Shown: positions 9,582 to 18,788, counted from the first letter of the stretch. The stretch: 64,000 nt of DNA from Pararobbsia silviterrae (GCF_003628125.1 NZ_RBZU01000016.1:1-64000), one strand, 5' to 3'. Notes: a model not told the origin generated them from the sequence alone. Program-made: numbers and translations.

Positions 9582-10016
9582 ATGGAACTCAATAACCTGA
9601 AACCGGCTGCCGGCGCGAAGCATGCTAAGCGTCGCGTGGGCCGTGGTATCGGCTCGGGCCTCGGCAAGACGGCTGGCCGTGGTCACAAGGGTCAGAAGTC
9701 GCGTTCGGGCGGCTTCCACAAGGTGGGCTTCGAAGGCGGTCAAATGCCGCTGCAACGTCGTCTGCCGAAGCGTGGCTTCACGTCGCTGACGCACGAATTC
9801 GTCGGTGAAGTGCGCCTGTCGGACCTCGAAAAGCTGCCTGTCGACGAGATCGATCTGATCGCGCTCAAGCAAGCTGGCGTTCTCGGTGTGCTCGTCACGA
9901 GCGCGCGCGTGATCGCTTCGGGCGAACTCAAGCGCAAGGTGACGATCAAGGGTTTGGTTGCGACGAAGGGCGCGCGCGCTGCGATTGAAGCAGCGGGCGG
10001 CTCGATCGCCGAGTAA
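9582..10016 (+). CDS. rplO: 50S ribosomal protein L15
   Basis: 144 residues. The long basic N-terminal arm with [20 protein letters not shown] and the [18 protein letters not shown] segment identify L15, a late-assembly protein. AGGAAAG precedes the ATG. Confidence 0.99.
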   Translation: MELNNLKPAAGAKHAKRRVGRGIGSGLGKTAGRGHKGQKSRSGGFHKVGFEGGQMPLQRRLPKRGFTSLTHEFVGEVRLSDLEKLPVDEIDLIALKQAGVLGVLVTSARVIASGELKRKVTIKGLVATKGARAAIEAAGGSIAE

Positions 10017-10051
10017 GGCGATCGCTTCAGGCAATAGCTCGGAGAAAGCAT

Positions 10052-11392
10052 TTGGCTAACAGCCCGACTCTCGCGAAGACCGGCAAGTCCGCAGCGAAAT
10101 ACGGCGATCTGCGCCGGCGCCTGGTGTTCCTGGTGCTGGCACTGATCGTCTATCGTATCGGTGCGCATATTCCGGTGCCGGGGATTGATCCCGATCAACT
10201 GGCCAAGCTGTTCCAGAGCCAGTCGGGCGGCATCCTCGGGATGTTCAACATGTTCTCGGGCGGTGCGCTGTCGCGCTTCACCGTGTTCGCGCTGGGCATC
10301 ATGCCGTATATCTCGGCATCGATCATCATGCAGTTGCTGGCGATCGTTTCGCCGCAGCTTGAGGCGCTCAAGAAGGAAGGGCAGTCGGGGCAACGGAAAA
10401 TCACGCAATACACGCGTTATTTCACCGTCGGCCTTGCAACGTTCCAGGCGCTCGGTATTGCGATTGCGCTTGAAAACCAGCCGGGTCTCGTTGTCGAGCC
10501 GGGTGTGCTGTTCCGGTTGACGGCGGTCGTGACGCTCGTGACGGGCACAATGTTCCTGATGTGGCTCGGTGAGCAGATCACGGAGCGCGGTCTCGGTAAC
10601 GGTATCTCGATCATCATCTTCGGCGGGATTGCCGCCGGGTTGCCGAATGCGCTCGGTGGGCTTGTCGAACTCGTGAAGTCGGGTGCGATGGGTCCGGTGT
10701 CGGCGATTACCGTGGTCGTGTTGATCGCAGGCGTCACGTACGCCGTGGTGTATGTCGAGCGAGGCCAGCGGAAGATTCTCGTCAACTACGCGAAGCGTCA
10801 GGTTGGCAATAAGGTCTACGGTGGTCAGGCGTCGCACTTGCCGTTGAAGCTGAATATGTCGGGCGTGATTCCGCCGATCTTTGCGTCGTCGATCATCCTG
10901 TTCCCGGCAACGATCGCGAATTGGTTCAGCTCCGGTCCGAATGGCCGTATGCATTGGTTGCACGATCTGGCGGCGACGCTGGCGCCCGGGCAGCCCGTGT
11001 ACGTGATTTTGTATTCGTTGGCGATTATTTTCTTCTGCTTCTTCTACACCGCGTTGGTGTTCAACAGCAAGGAGACCGCCGACAACCTGAAGAAGAGCGG
11101 TGCGTTTGTTCCGGGCATTCGTCCGGGCGACCAAACGGCACGCTACATCGACAGGATCCTGACGCGACTGACGTTGGCGGGTGCGATCTACATCGTGTTC
11201 GTATGTTTGTTGCCGGAGTTTCTGGTGCTGCGCTGGAATGTGCCCTTCTACTTCGGTGGAACGTCGTTGTTGATTATCGTCGTGGTGACGATGGACTTCA
11301 TGGCGCAGGTGCAGTCCTACGTGATGTCGCAACAGTATGAGTCGCTGCTCCGGAAAGCCAATTTCAAGGGCGGCAACCTCCCGACGCGCTAA
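10052..11392 (+). CDS. secY: Protein translocase subunit SecY
   Basis: 446 residues, about ten membrane-spanning segments, the channel subunit of SecYEG in the inner membrane. The first transmembrane segment with VPGID, the plug region [22 protein letters not shown] and the cytoplasmic loop [15 protein letters not shown] are all recognisable. The start is TTG (10052-10054), with GGAGAAAG 5-12 bases upstream and the expected MANSP N-terminus. Its place among ribosomal genes is universal in proteobacteria. Confidence 0.99.
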   Translation: MANSPTLAKTGKSAAKYGDLRRRLVFLVLALIVYRIGAHIPVPGIDPDQLAKLFQSQSGGILGMFNMFSGGALSRFTVFALGIMPYISASIIMQLLAIVSPQLEALKKEGQSGQRKITQYTRYFTVGLATFQALGIAIALENQPGLVVEPGVLFRLTAVVTLVTGTMFLMWLGEQITERGLGNGISIIIFGGIAAGLPNALGGLVELVKSGAMGPVSAITVVVLIAGVTYAVVYVERGQRKILVNYAKRQVGNKVYGGQASHLPLKLNMSGVIPPIFASSIILFPATIANWFSSGPNGRMHWLHDLAATLAPGQPVYVILYSLAIIFFCFFYTALVFNSKETADNLKKSGAFVPGIRPGDQTARYIDRILTRLTLAGAIYIVFVCLLPEFLVLRWNVPFYFGGTSLLIIVVVTMDFMAQVQSYVMSQQYESLLRKANFKGGNLPTR

Positions 11393-11417
11393 GCGCGGGA
11401 ATTGAGCTTACGAACAT

Positions 11418-11636
11418 ATGGCAAAAGACGATGTAATCCAGATGCAGGGGGAGGTTCTAGAAAACCTCCCGAATGCGACGTTCAGAGTAAAGCTGGAAAA
11501 CGGCCATGTCGTGCTGGGGCACATTTCCGGAAAGATGCGGATGCACTACATCCGGATTCTGCCCGGTGACAAGGTCACGGTAGAGTTGACGCCCTACGAT
11601 TTGTCGCGTGCGCGGATCGTCTTCCGGGCGAAGTGA
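11418..11636 (+). CDS. infA: Translation initiation factor IF-1
   Basis: 72 residues, single S1-like OB fold: [40 protein letters not shown] and the C-terminal [14 protein letters not shown]-1 binds the 30S A site. In many betaproteobacteria an infA lies here between secY and rpmJ, and a second paralogue may exist elsewhere in the genome. Confidence 0.98.
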   Translation: MAKDDVIQMQGEVLENLPNATFRVKLENGHVVLGHISGKMRMHYIRILPGDKVTVELTPYDLSRARIVFRAK

Positions 11637-11656
11637 GTTAGAAAAAGGGTAATATC

Positions 11657-11773
11657 ATGAAAGTGATGGCATCGGTTAAGCGAATCTGCCGCAATTGCAA
11701 GATCATCAAGCGAAAGGGTGTTGTGCGCGTGATCTGCAGCTCGGATCCGCGTCACAAACAGCGCCAAGGCTGA
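11657..11773 (+). CDS. rpmJ: 50S ribosomal protein L36, zinc type
   Basis: A 38-residue protein beginning [15 protein letters not shown] and ending PRHKQRQG. Three cysteines (CRNC pair and a later ICSS) plus the histidine of DPRH form the zinc-binding set of the C+ form of L36. It lies 20 bases after infA with AAAGGG upstream of the ATG. The position between infA and rpsM is standard. Confidence 0.97.
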
Positions 11774-11798
11774 GCGCCGCGCTTTTTTGCGCTTTTTG
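11773..11798 (+). terminator. Weak attenuator-like hairpin between rpmJ and rpsM
   Basis: AGCGC (11773-11777) pairs with GCGCT (11789-11793), with T-runs in the loop and after the stem. The short stem suggests partial termination at most. Confidence 0.35.
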
Positions 11799-11812
11799 TT
11801 TGAGGAACAACA

Positions 11813-12178
11813 ATGGCTCGTATCGCAGGGGTTAACATCCCGAACCATCAGCATACCGAGATCGGCCTGACGGCCATTTTCGGTGTCGGTCGCACTCGCG
11901 CGCGCGGCATTTGCGTCGCCGCCGGTGTCCCGTTCTCGAAGAAGGTCAAGGACCTGGACGACGCAGATCTCGAAAAGCTGCGTGATGAAGTCGGCAAGTT
12001 CGTCGTTGAAGGCGATCTGCGCCGTGAAGTGACGATGAACATCAAGCGCCTGATGGATCTGGGTTGCTACCGTGGCGTGCGTCACCGCAAGGGTCTGCCG
12101 GTGCATGGACAGCGTACGCGCACGAATGCGCGCACCCGTAAGGGTCCGCGTCGTGCAGCGCAATCGCTGAAGAAGTAA
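11813..12178 (+). CDS. rpsM: 30S ribosomal protein S13
   Basis: 121 residues. [20 protein letters not shown], the helix-two-turn-helix region and the basic tail [17 protein letters not shown]-like end ([17 protein letters not shown]) are diagnostic. S13 contacts tRNA and L5 across the subunit bridge. First gene of the alpha-operon set. Confidence 0.98.
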   Translation: MARIAGVNIPNHQHTEIGLTAIFGVGRTRARGICVAAGVPFSKKVKDLDDADLEKLRDEVGKFVVEGDLRREVTMNIKRLMDLGCYRGVRHRKGLPVHGQRTRTNARTRKGPRRAAQSLKK

Positions 12179-12203
12179 GCACGGATAGTTACAGGAAAAG
12201 GTA

Positions 12204-12608
12204 ATGGCTAAGGCTCAGAACAACTCTGCGGCGCAACGCGTTCGCAAGAAAGTGAAGAAGAGCGTTGCGGAAGGCGTCGTGCACGTCCATGCATCGTTCA
12301 ACAACACGATCATCACGATCACGGACCGTCAAGGCAACGCGCTCGCATGGGCGACGTCGGGCGGCCAAGGCTTCAAGGGTTCGCGCAAGTCGACTCCGTT
12401 CGCCGCACAGGTTGCTGCTGAGTCGGCTGGCCGTGTCGCGCTCGAGTACGGCGTGAAGAACCTCGAAGTTCGCATCAAGGGCCCGGGCCCGGGCCGCGAA
12501 TCCGCGGTTCGTGCACTGCACGGCCTCGGCATCAAGATCACCGCGATCTCGGACGTGACGCCTGTGCCGCACAACGGCTGCCGTCCGCCGAAGCGTCGCC
12601 GGATCTAA
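12204..12608 (+). CDS. rpsK: 30S ribosomal protein S11
   Basis: 134 residues. Contains [34 protein letters not shown] and the C-terminal [14 protein letters not shown]11 lies on the platform near the mRNA 3' exit. AGGAAAAGG precedes the ATG. A 306-base non-coding stretch separates it from rpsD. Confidence 0.99.
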   Translation: MAKAQNNSAAQRVRKKVKKSVAEGVVHVHASFNNTIITITDRQGNALAWATSGGQGFKGSRKSTPFAAQVAAESAGRVALEYGVKNLEVRIKGPGPGRESAVRALHGLGIKITAISDVTPVPHNGCRPPKRRRI

Positions 12609-12914
12609 GCGTTTCGCATGGACGTGACGCTCGGCCGGTCGTCAATTGACCGGCCGAACGTGATGCACACTTTCACAGGGTCAGGGCATCCGCTCTCACC
12701 CTGTGAAGTAGTTGGAATGTCGGCTCGACGAGCCTGACATGAAGTAACGAGGGTCGTGTCGACGACGGTTTTGACGTCTCCGCGAACGCCGAGACGGCGT
12801 TCCGCGAGGTCGTGCGCTGTCGCCAGATCCTCTTCGTTATAAGCCCACTGTTCATTCGATCGAGGATGAACTCGCGCAGGTCTCAAGTCTGCGCGAACGA
12901 CAAAGGAAATTAAC
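12609..12914 (+). promoter_or_regulatory. Structured non-coding leader between rpsK and rpsD
   Basis: No gene. Four hairpins follow one another: a 9-bp perfect stem (12632-12640 with 12648-12656), a 10-bp perfect stem (12672-12681 with 12698-12707), a bulged stem around 12717-12740, and a stem centred near 12793 (GAACGCC with GGCGTTC, extended outward past one bulged base). None has a T-run. S4 is the autorepressor of the alpha operon in E. coli, so a structured region just before rpsD may be a control element. Confidence 0.5.
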
Positions 12915-13538
12915 GTGGCACGTTATACCGGCCCGAAGGCCAAGCTGTCCCGCCGTGAAGGCACCGATCTGTTCCTGAAGAGCGCACGCCGCTCGCTCGC
13001 CGACAAGTGCAAGCTCGATAGCAAGCCGGGTCAGCACGGCCGCACGTCGGGCGCCCGTACGTCGGACTACGGCACCCAATTGCGCGAAAAGCAAAAGGTC
13101 AAGCGTATCTACGGCGTGCTCGAGCGCCAATTCCGCCGTTATTTCGCCGAGGCTGCCGGCCGCAAGGGCAACACGGGCGAAACGCTGCTGCAATTGCTCG
13201 AATCGCGTCTCGACAACGTCGTCTACCGCATGGGTTTCGGTTCGACGCGCGCTGAAGCGCGCCAACTCGTGAGCCACGCCGCGATCGTCGTGAACGGCGT
13301 CGTCGCGAACGTGCCTTCGATGCAGATCAAGCCGGGCTCCGTGATTTCGATCCGCGAAAAGGCACGCAAGCAAGTGCGTATCGCCGAAGCGCTGTCGCTC
13401 GCCGAGCAAGTCGGTCTGCCGAGCTGGGTTTCGGTCGACTCGAAGAAGTTCGAAGGCACGTTCAAGTCCGTGCCGGAACGTTCGGACATCGCGGGCGACA
13501 TCAACGAAAGCCTGATCGTCGAATTGTATTCGCGTTAA
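12915..13538 (+). CDS. rpsD: 30S ribosomal protein S4
   Basis: 207 residues from a GTG start with AAAGGAAA upstream. The N-terminal [20 protein letters not shown], the zinc-free N-domain and the S4 RNA-binding domain ([27 protein letters not shown] in two overlapping motifs) are present. S4 starts 16S 5'-domain assembly and in E. coli represses the alpha operon. Confidence 0.98.
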   Translation: MARYTGPKAKLSRREGTDLFLKSARRSLADKCKLDSKPGQHGRTSGARTSDYGTQLREKQKVKRIYGVLERQFRRYFAEAAGRKGNTGETLLQLLESRLDNVVYRMGFGSTRAEARQLVSHAAIVVNGVVANVPSMQIKPGSVISIREKARKQVRIAEALSLAEQVGLPSWVSVDSKKFEGTFKSVPERSDIAGDINESLIVELYSR

Positions 13539-13599
13539 TCGAATCGACCGCCGAGGCCCCTCATCGCGAGGATCCGTCTGTCTCTATCGGTACGCCGCA

Positions 13600-13624
13600 A
13601 GGCCACACCTCGGTGTGGCTTTTG
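13600..13624 (+). terminator. Intrinsic terminator between rpsD and rpoA
   Basis: GCCACACC (13602-13609) pairs with GGTGTGGC (13612-13619) and is followed by TTTT. It sits inside a run of co-directional genes, about 110 bases before rpoA, so it probably reduces rather than abolishes transcription. Confidence 0.7.
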
Positions 13625-13735
13625 GCGCGGCATGCCGGCTCGTCGCGCGAGCGAATCCCTCGGCAGTTCATTTCAGGTTGTCATCCCGTCAGCCTTATCG
13701 GTGTAACGAGCCGAGGGTATTGAAAAGGAAAACCT

Positions 13736-14713
13736 ATGCAAACCAGTCTGTTGAAGCCCAAGATCATCGCCGTCGAAGCGCTGGGCGACAACCACGCCAA
13801 AGTCGTGATGGAGCCGTTCGAACGCGGCTACGGTCATACGCTTGGCAACGCGCTGCGCCGCGTCCTCCTCTCGTCGATGATCGGCTATGCGCCGACCGAA
13901 GTGACGATCGCAGGCGTCGTGCATGAGTACTCGACGATCGATGGCGTGCAGGAAGATGTCGTCAACCTGCTGCTGAACCTGAAGGGCATCGTCTTCAAGC
14001 TGCATAACCGTGACGAAGTGACGGTGACGCTGCGCAAGGACGGCGAAGGTGTCGTGACAGCCGGCGAAATCGAAGTCCCGCACGACTGCGAGATCATCAA
14101 CCCGAATCACGTCGTCGCGCACCTGTCGAAGGGCGGCAAGCTCGACGTGCAGATCAAGGTCGAAAAGGGCCGTGGTTATGTGCCGGGTAATGTGCGCCGC
14201 TTCGGCGAAGACTCGGTCAAGGTCATCGGCCGCATCGTGCTCGACGCATCGTTCTCGCCGGTTCGCCGCGTGAGCTACGCCGTTGAATCGGCTCGGGTCG
14301 AGCAACGTACCGACCTCGACAAGCTCGTCATGAACATCGAGACGAACGGCGTGATTTCGCCCGAAGAAGCGATCCGTCAATCGGCGCGCATTCTCGTCGA
14401 CCAGCTCAATGTGTTCGCGGCGCTCGAAGGCACCGAAACCGCAGCCGAAGCACCGTCGCGTGCGCCGCAGATCGACCCGATCCTGCTGCGTCCGGTCGAC
14501 GATCTCGAACTGACGGTCCGTTCGGCAAACTGCCTGAAGGCCGAAAACATCTATTACATCGGCGACCTGATTCAGCGTACCGAGAACGAGCTGCTCAAGA
14601 CCCCGAACCTGGGTCGCAAGTCGCTCAATGAAATCAAGGAAGTGCTCGCGTCGCGTGGTCTGACGCTCGGCATGAAGCTCGAGAACTGGCCGCCCGCTGG
14701 TCTCGACAAGTAA
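13736..14713 (+). CDS. rpoA: DNA-directed RNA polymerase subunit alpha
   Basis: 325 residues. N-terminal assembly domain with [20 protein letters not shown] and the C-terminal domain (about 245-325) with [19 protein letters not shown] and [19 protein letters not shown], the helix-hairpin-helix that binds UP elements and activators. AAAAGGAAAACC precedes the ATG. It is flanked on both sides by intrinsic terminators. Confidence 0.99.
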   Translation: MQTSLLKPKIIAVEALGDNHAKVVMEPFERGYGHTLGNALRRVLLSSMIGYAPTEVTIAGVVHEYSTIDGVQEDVVNLLLNLKGIVFKLHNRDEVTVTLRKDGEGVVTAGEIEVPHDCEIINPNHVVAHLSKGGKLDVQIKVEKGRGYVPGNVRRFGEDSVKVIGRIVLDASFSPVRRVSYAVESARVEQRTDLDKLVMNIETNGVISPEEAIRQSARILVDQLNVFAALEGTETAAEAPSRAPQIDPILLRPVDDLELTVRSANCLKAENIYYIGDLIQRTENELLKTPNLGRKSLNEIKEVLASRGLTLGMKLENWPPAGLDK

Positions 14714-14735
14714 TAGAGTAGAATTGTGGGTTACC

Positions 14736-14769
14736 GCAGAAACCGGCGAAAGCCGGTCTCTGCTTTTTT
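14736..14769 (+). terminator. Intrinsic terminator between rpoA and rplQ
   Basis: GCAGA and ACCGGC (14736-14747) pair with GCCGGT and TCTGC (14752-14763) around a GAAA loop with one mismatch, followed by six T. It lies upstream of rplQ, so rplQ expression must involve read-through or its own promoter. Confidence 0.8.
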
Positions 14770-14845
14770 GGAAGCATCACCGGCCCGTGCATCCTCGCGA
14801 TGCAATAGAAGAGCTGGCGCGAAAACTTGAGTTAGAGGAATCATC

Positions 14846-15241
14846 ATGCGTCACCGTCATGGTTTGCGTAAGCTGAATCGGACCAGCAGCCACCGTCTGG
14901 CAATGCTCCGTAATATGTCGAACTCGCTGATCGAGCACGAAGTCATCAAGACGACGCTGCCGAAGGCGAAGGAACTCCGTAAGGTCGTCGAACCGCTGAT
15001 CACGCTCGGCAAGAAGCCGTCGCTCGCGAATCGCCGTCTTGCGTTCAACCGTCTGCGCGATCGTGACTCGGTTACGAAGCTGTTCGACGTGCTGGGCCCG
15101 CGCTTCGAAAAGCGCCCCGGCGGCTATCTGCGCATTCTGAAGTTCGGTTTCCGTCAGGGCGACAACGCGCCGATGGCGCTCGTCGAACTGCTCGACCGTC
15201 CGGAACCGGTTGAAGCCGAAGACATCGTCGACGCTGAATAA
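14846..15241 (+). CDS. rplQ: 50S ribosomal protein L17
   Basis: 131 residues. [20 protein letters not shown] at the N-terminus and [21 protein letters not shown] are conserved. Last gene of the ribosomal super-cluster; TAGAGGAA precedes the ATG and a strong terminator follows 35 bases after the stop. Confidence 0.99.
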   Translation: MRHRHGLRKLNRTSSHRLAMLRNMSNSLIEHEVIKTTLPKAKELRKVVEPLITLGKKPSLANRRLAFNRLRDRDSVTKLFDVLGPRFEKRPGGYLRILKFGFRQGDNAPMALVELLDRPEPVEAEDIVDAE

Positions 15242-15275
15242 GCGTTAGCGATCGACTCGCTCGATGCTGTATCCG

Positions 15276-15301
15276 AAGCCAGGCGTATGCCTGGCTTTTT
15301 T
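15276..15301 (+). terminator. Intrinsic terminator ending the ribosomal super-cluster
   Basis: AGCCAGGC (15277-15284) pairs with GCCTGGCT (15289-15296) around a GTAT loop, followed by a run of T to 15301. Confidence 0.92.
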
Positions 15302-15478
15302 CATGGGGATGGCCGTTCTGGATCGGCATTCGGCGTCCGCTCGCGCAGAAGGCGTACCGCTTGCGAGATGAGGACCGGTTGTGCCCGGCATTCGAGGCGC
15401 CGGACTCGCGAACGCGAGACGAAGCGCGGTGGTACGATCGATCGCTGTGTGCACGCCAAACCGCGCAGGGAGGCCGAC

Positions 15479-15811
15479 ATGCTGCAGAGTGTGACGATGG
15501 TTCTGACGACCGTGCCCGATGCGGAAACCGCCGACGTTCTCGTGCGCGAGGCGCTTGAAGCGCGACTGGCCGCATGCGTGCAGCGTGCATTGCCGGTTCG
15601 GTCGAGCTATCGATGGCAAGACAAGGTCGAGTCCGCCGAGGAGTACACGTTGACCTTCAAAACGAGCCCGGCGCGTGCCGTGGCCCTCATGGCGTTGATC
15701 GGCCAGCGCCACCCGTACGACGTGCCCGAGATCGTGAGTTGGACGGTGGAGGCCGCCGCGTCGTACGCACAATGGGTTCACTTAGAGACGGTCGTCCCTC
15801 TTCATGTTTAA
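15479..15811 (+). CDS. cutA: Divalent cation tolerance protein CutA
   Basis: 110 residues from the ATG at 15479, preceded by AGGGAGG. Family features visible: the VLTTVPDAETADVLVREALEARLAACVQ segment (in two overlapping motifs), SSYRWQDKVESAEEYTLTFKT and the C-terminal HPYDVPEIVSWTV. CutA forms trimers with a PII-like fold; in E. coli it is linked to copper tolerance, but the mechanism is uncertain. Its last 8 bases overlap the dsbD start. In E. coli, too, cutA lies directly upstream of dsbD, which supports both calls. Confidence 0.95.
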   Translation: MLQSVTMVLTTVPDAETADVLVREALEARLAACVQRALPVRSSYRWQDKVESAEEYTLTFKTSPARAVALMALIGQRHPYDVPEIVSWTVEAAASYAQWVHLETVVPLHV

Positions 15812-17942
15812 GCAGATTCTCTCGCGCGTTGTCGCTGTCCTGATTCTCGGCGCCGGTATTGCGTGGTTCGGTTGGGCGGGTGCGGCACACGCGGACGATT
15901 TTCTCGATCCGGACGTCGCGTTCAAGTTCAAGAGCGCCGAGCAACAAGGCGCCGTCGAGGTTCATTTCGCGATCGCGAAAGGCTACTACCTCTATCTCGA
16001 ACGCTTCGCTTTCGATCCTCACGGAACCGACGTCAAGCTCGGTCCGCCTGCGTTTCCACCCGCCAAGACCCACTTCGATCCGACGCTCGAGAAGAACGTC
16101 GATACCTATCGCGACGAGGTCACGATCGACGTGCCGGTCGCGCACGCGGGCGCGCCGTTCGATCTCGACGTGACCTATCAGGGATGCGCGGACCAGGGCA
16201 TCTGCTACCCGCCGATGCATCGGACGATCCATGTGAGCGGCGACGCGCTCAAGGCCGTTTCGACCGCGCAGGCGGCATCGACGCTCGCGGGTGGTACGGG
16301 CGCGCCCCCCCTGAATTCCCCGGCCGTTCAGAGCGGGTTGCCGGGCGGCCATCCTGTCGATTCGACCGACGCCGCCCAGCATTCGTCGAGCTCGGCTTCG
16401 ACGGCCGATTCCCATGGTGCGGCCACGTCGGACTCGTCAACCGAGACGTCGCCGGCCGGCGCGCACATCACGCCTTCCAGCCAGACGCCCGAGGCCTCTG
16501 ATGCCTCGCGTTGGCAAGATGTACTACAGACGCAAGAACCGGCCGAGCGACTCCTGACCGGTCGCAGCGGGCCGCTGGCGCTCGGTGCGTTCTTCCTGAT
16601 CGGCATCGGCTTGAGCCTGCTCCCGTGCACGTGGCCGATGGTCCCGATACTCGCGTCGATCGTCGTCGGCCAAGGCGCCGAAGTCACGCGTTCGCGCGGT
16701 CTGCTGCTGTCGCTCATCTATGTGATCGGATCGGCATGCGTCTACGCGATCCTCGGCGTCATCGCCGGTTTGGCCGGCGCGTCGTTGACCGTCTGGCTGC
16801 AGAACCCGTGGGTGCTCGGCGCATTCGGCCTGCTGCTCGTCGCGTTTGCGCTGTCGATGTTCGGGCTTTATGAGCTCCAGATGCCGGCCGCATGGCAAAG
16901 TCGCGTCGACGGTGCCGCGCGACGCGCGAGCGGCGGGCAGATCGCGGGCGTCTTTGCGATGGGGGCGCTGTCGGCGCTCGTCGTCGGCGCGTGCATGACC
17001 GCACCGCTGTTCGCCGTCCTCGCCTATATCGCGCAGACCGGCAATGCCGCGTTCGGCGGCGCGGCGCTGTTCGCGATGGCGCTCGGCATCGGCGCGCCGC
17101 TACTGGTCGTCGGCGCCGGCGCCGGCGCTCTGCTCCCCCGCGCGGGCGGCTGGATGGATTCGGTCAAGCGGGGCTTCGGCATGCTGTTGCTGGGTGTCGC
17201 GCTCTATATCGTCTTCCCCGTCTTGCCCACGTGGCTCACGATGATCGCAATGGCCGTCTGGGCACTGATCGCGGCTGCGCTGCTCGGCACGTTCGAGGGC
17301 GCCGCGTCGGGGGCGCGCCCGATCGCCACGCGGGTTGGAAAGGGGATCGGCGTCTTGCTGACAGTCGCCGCGGTCATTCAGCTCACGGGTGTCGCCGGCG
17401 GTTCGCGCGATCCGCTTGCACCGCTCGCTGTCTACACGGGCGCGCAAGGTGGTGGACGAGCCGGCGATGGTCCGTCCGCATCGGCGACTGTCTCTACGTT
17501 GACGTTCGCGCCCGTCGCGTCGACGGGCGCGCTTGACCAAGCGGTCGGGACGGCACGCCGGCAATCGATGCTCGATTTCTATGCGGATTGGTGCGTGAGC
17601 TGTCGCGAGATGGAGAAATTCACGTTCAGCGATCCGCGCGTTCACGCGCGTCTCGTGCAGCTCCAACTCCTGCGGGCCGATGTCACGGCGAACAATTCGG
17701 ACGATCAAGCCCTGCTCAAGCGTTTTGCCTTGTTTGGTCCGCCCGGCATTATCTTCTTCGATAGCGAAGGGCGCGAAATCAAATCGTTACGCGTGGTCGG
17801 ATTTCAATCGCCTGACGTCTTTCTTCGCAGCCTCGATGCCGCGTTCGGATCCACGACGCCGACGGACCGCGATTCCCGTGATCGTCTTTCCGGTAATTCG
17901 AATCGCGATCGGCTTGAGCGTATCGATCGATCCGACGGTTAA
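15804..17942 (+). CDS. dsbD: Thiol:disulfide interchange protein DsbD
   Basis: 712 residues. DsbD passes electrons from cytoplasmic thioredoxin across the inner membrane to periplasmic DsbC, DsbG and cytochrome c maturation. Signal peptide about 1-30 (AHA-DD). The N-terminal alpha domain has Cys128 and Cys134, spaced six apart as in E. coli. A Ser/Thr/Ala linker (about 155-235) precedes eight predicted membrane segments with Cys275 and Cys397, 122 apart as in E. coli. The C-terminal thioredoxin-like domain has WCVSC (Cys597, Cys600). Two motifs differ from the usual form: PCTWPM instead of PCVLPM and GACMTAPL instead of SPCTTAPL. A charged Arg/Asp-rich tail of about 25 residues follows the last domain. 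Confidence 0.96.
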   Translation: MFKQILSRVVAVLILGAGIAWFGWAGAAHADDFLDPDVAFKFKSAEQQGAVEVHFAIAKGYYLYLERFAFDPHGTDVKLGPPAFPPAKTHFDPTLEKNVDTYRDEVTIDVPVAHAGAPFDLDVTYQGCADQGICYPPMHRTIHVSGDALKAVSTAQAASTLAGGTGAPPLNSPAVQSGLPGGHPVDSTDAAQHSSSSASTADSHGAATSDSSTETSPAGAHITPSSQTPEASDASRWQDVLQTQEPAERLLTGRSGPLALGAFFLIGIGLSLLPCTWPMVPILASIVVGQGAEVTRSRGLLLSLIYVIGSACVYAILGVIAGLAGASLTVWLQNPWVLGAFGLLLVAFALSMFGLYELQMPAAWQSRVDGAARRASGGQIAGVFAMGALSALVVGACMTAPLFAVLAYIAQTGNAAFGGAALFAMALGIGAPLLVVGAGAGALLPRAGGWMDSVKRGFGMLLLGVALYIVFPVLPTWLTMIAMAVWALIAAALLGTFEGAASGARPIATRVGKGIGVLLTVAAVIQLTGVAGGSRDPLAPLAVYTGAQGGGRAGDGPSASATVSTLTFAPVASTGALDQAVGTARRQSMLDFYADWCVSCREMEKFTFSDPRVHARLVQLQLLRADVTANNSDDQALLKRFALFGPPGIIFFDSEGREIKSLRVVGFQSPDVFLRSLDAAFGSTTPTDRDSRDRLSGNSNRDRLERIDRSDG

Positions 17943-18518
17943 TTTTCGAGCGTCGAATTGTGTATATCCGCGCCGAATCTCGCTTTCGGGAATATGAGTT
18001 CGATGGAGTTTCAATTGTGATATCACACGATCAGTGTGCGTCTTAAATGCGCGTCTAAATATCGAATATTCAAACGTCGTCTCGACAATCAAGCGCGCCG
18101 CGTTAAATGCAACATCGCGGTGCTGATTGAATGTTGTCTGCGAGAATCGATAGCGTTGTCACCCGCGCATATGAAGCGATGGCGCGCATGGCAATCTCCG
18201 GATGGTGAATCCGCGATAGACCGACATTTTCCCGCATCGTGGATCCGCTTCGACGGACGCCGGTGCCGCGGTGCGTTGCATCTGCCGATCGGACGGAGCG
18301 GCCGAGCCGCTCACGGGCGCCATCCGCACGAATCCGGTCGAACGGTAATAAAACGTAAGATAACGGCGTTGACCGGCCTCGCGTCGATCGGTGCCGCGAT
18401 GTCTTCAGCGTTTCGATAAGGCTGGCGGCGTGTCGACCCGTGGGCACCGGGTCGCCCTATCGGAGCGTATCCGGGTGCTTGATGTAATTATTCTCAGTAA
18501 AGTCTGGGGTATGCCACA
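17943..18518 (+). other. Non-coding stretch downstream of dsbD
   Basis: About 575 bases with no convincing gene; the first part is richer in A and T than its surroundings. It contains a 12-bp perfect palindrome, TGTGATATCACA (18016-18027), partly overlapped by a second inverted repeat (CACAC 18024-18028, GTGTG 18034-18038). The open frames here lack ribosome binding sites and have no recognisable product. Confidence 0.5.
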
Positions 18519-18519
18519 C

Positions 18520-18548
18520 AGAACTTTTGCGATTCGTTGGTATATCAT
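18520..18548 (+). promoter_or_regulatory. Possible promoter of the candidate small RNA
   Basis: TATCAT (18543-18548) is a 5/6 match to a -10 box; no good sigma-70 -35 is found. AGAACTT (18520-18526), 16 bases upstream, resembles an ECF-type -35 (GGAACTT), so an extracytoplasmic-stress sigma factor is conceivable. GGTAT and ATACC flank the -10 as an inverted repeat. Confidence 0.3.
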
Positions 18549-18554
18549 ACCGAC

Positions 18555-18662
18555 CGAGTGTCAGGTCTTGGCTTGAGACTCCCCGCTTCTCCTCCCTGAG
18601 CGGGTGCCTGTCGTTTTACGATTAGGCTGTTAGCCCGCCGTGGATTCACGGCGGGTTTTTTT
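18555..18662 (+). ncRNA. Candidate small RNA with anti-Shine-Dalgarno hairpin loop
   Basis: A free-standing + strand transcript unit between dsbD and the minus-strand engB. Hairpin 1: CCCGCT (18582-18587) with AGCGGG (18599-18604); its 11-base loop (18588-18598) reads TCTCCTCCCTG, complementary to a strong Shine-Dalgarno sequence. Hairpin 2 is the terminator at 18634-18655. The 5' end is inferred from a -10-like box. The layout recalls small RNAs with CCUCC-rich loops such as the alphaproteobacterial cuckoo/CcsR group; that is an analogy, not a homology claim. Confidence 0.55.
18633..18662 (+). terminator. Strong intrinsic terminator on the + strand
   Basis: CCCGCCGT (18634-18641) pairs perfectly with ACGGCGGG (18648-18655), followed by seven T (18656-18662). 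On the minus strand no T-run follows the stem, so it does not serve engB. dsbD ends nearly 700 bases upstream, which suggests a separate RNA gene. Confidence 0.9.
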
Positions 18663-18788
18663 ATGTCCGCATCGCGATCGATGTAGTCGATTTTGAATAT
18701 GGATGCGCTACATAAAAATGCCGAGATGCGTATCGACACATGCCCCGCGGACCGCACGACATGCTCGGCCTGTCGTGCGAATCGCGTG

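Noticed and set aside
18016-18027. CRP site at TGTGATATCACA
   Set aside because: CRP half-sites TGTGA and TCACA need a 6-base spacer; here it is 2, so this is not a CRP site of the known kind.
18036-18419. 127-codon open frame in the gap after dsbD
   Set aside because: No ribosome binding site, no recognisable domain, mixed composition unlike its neighbours.
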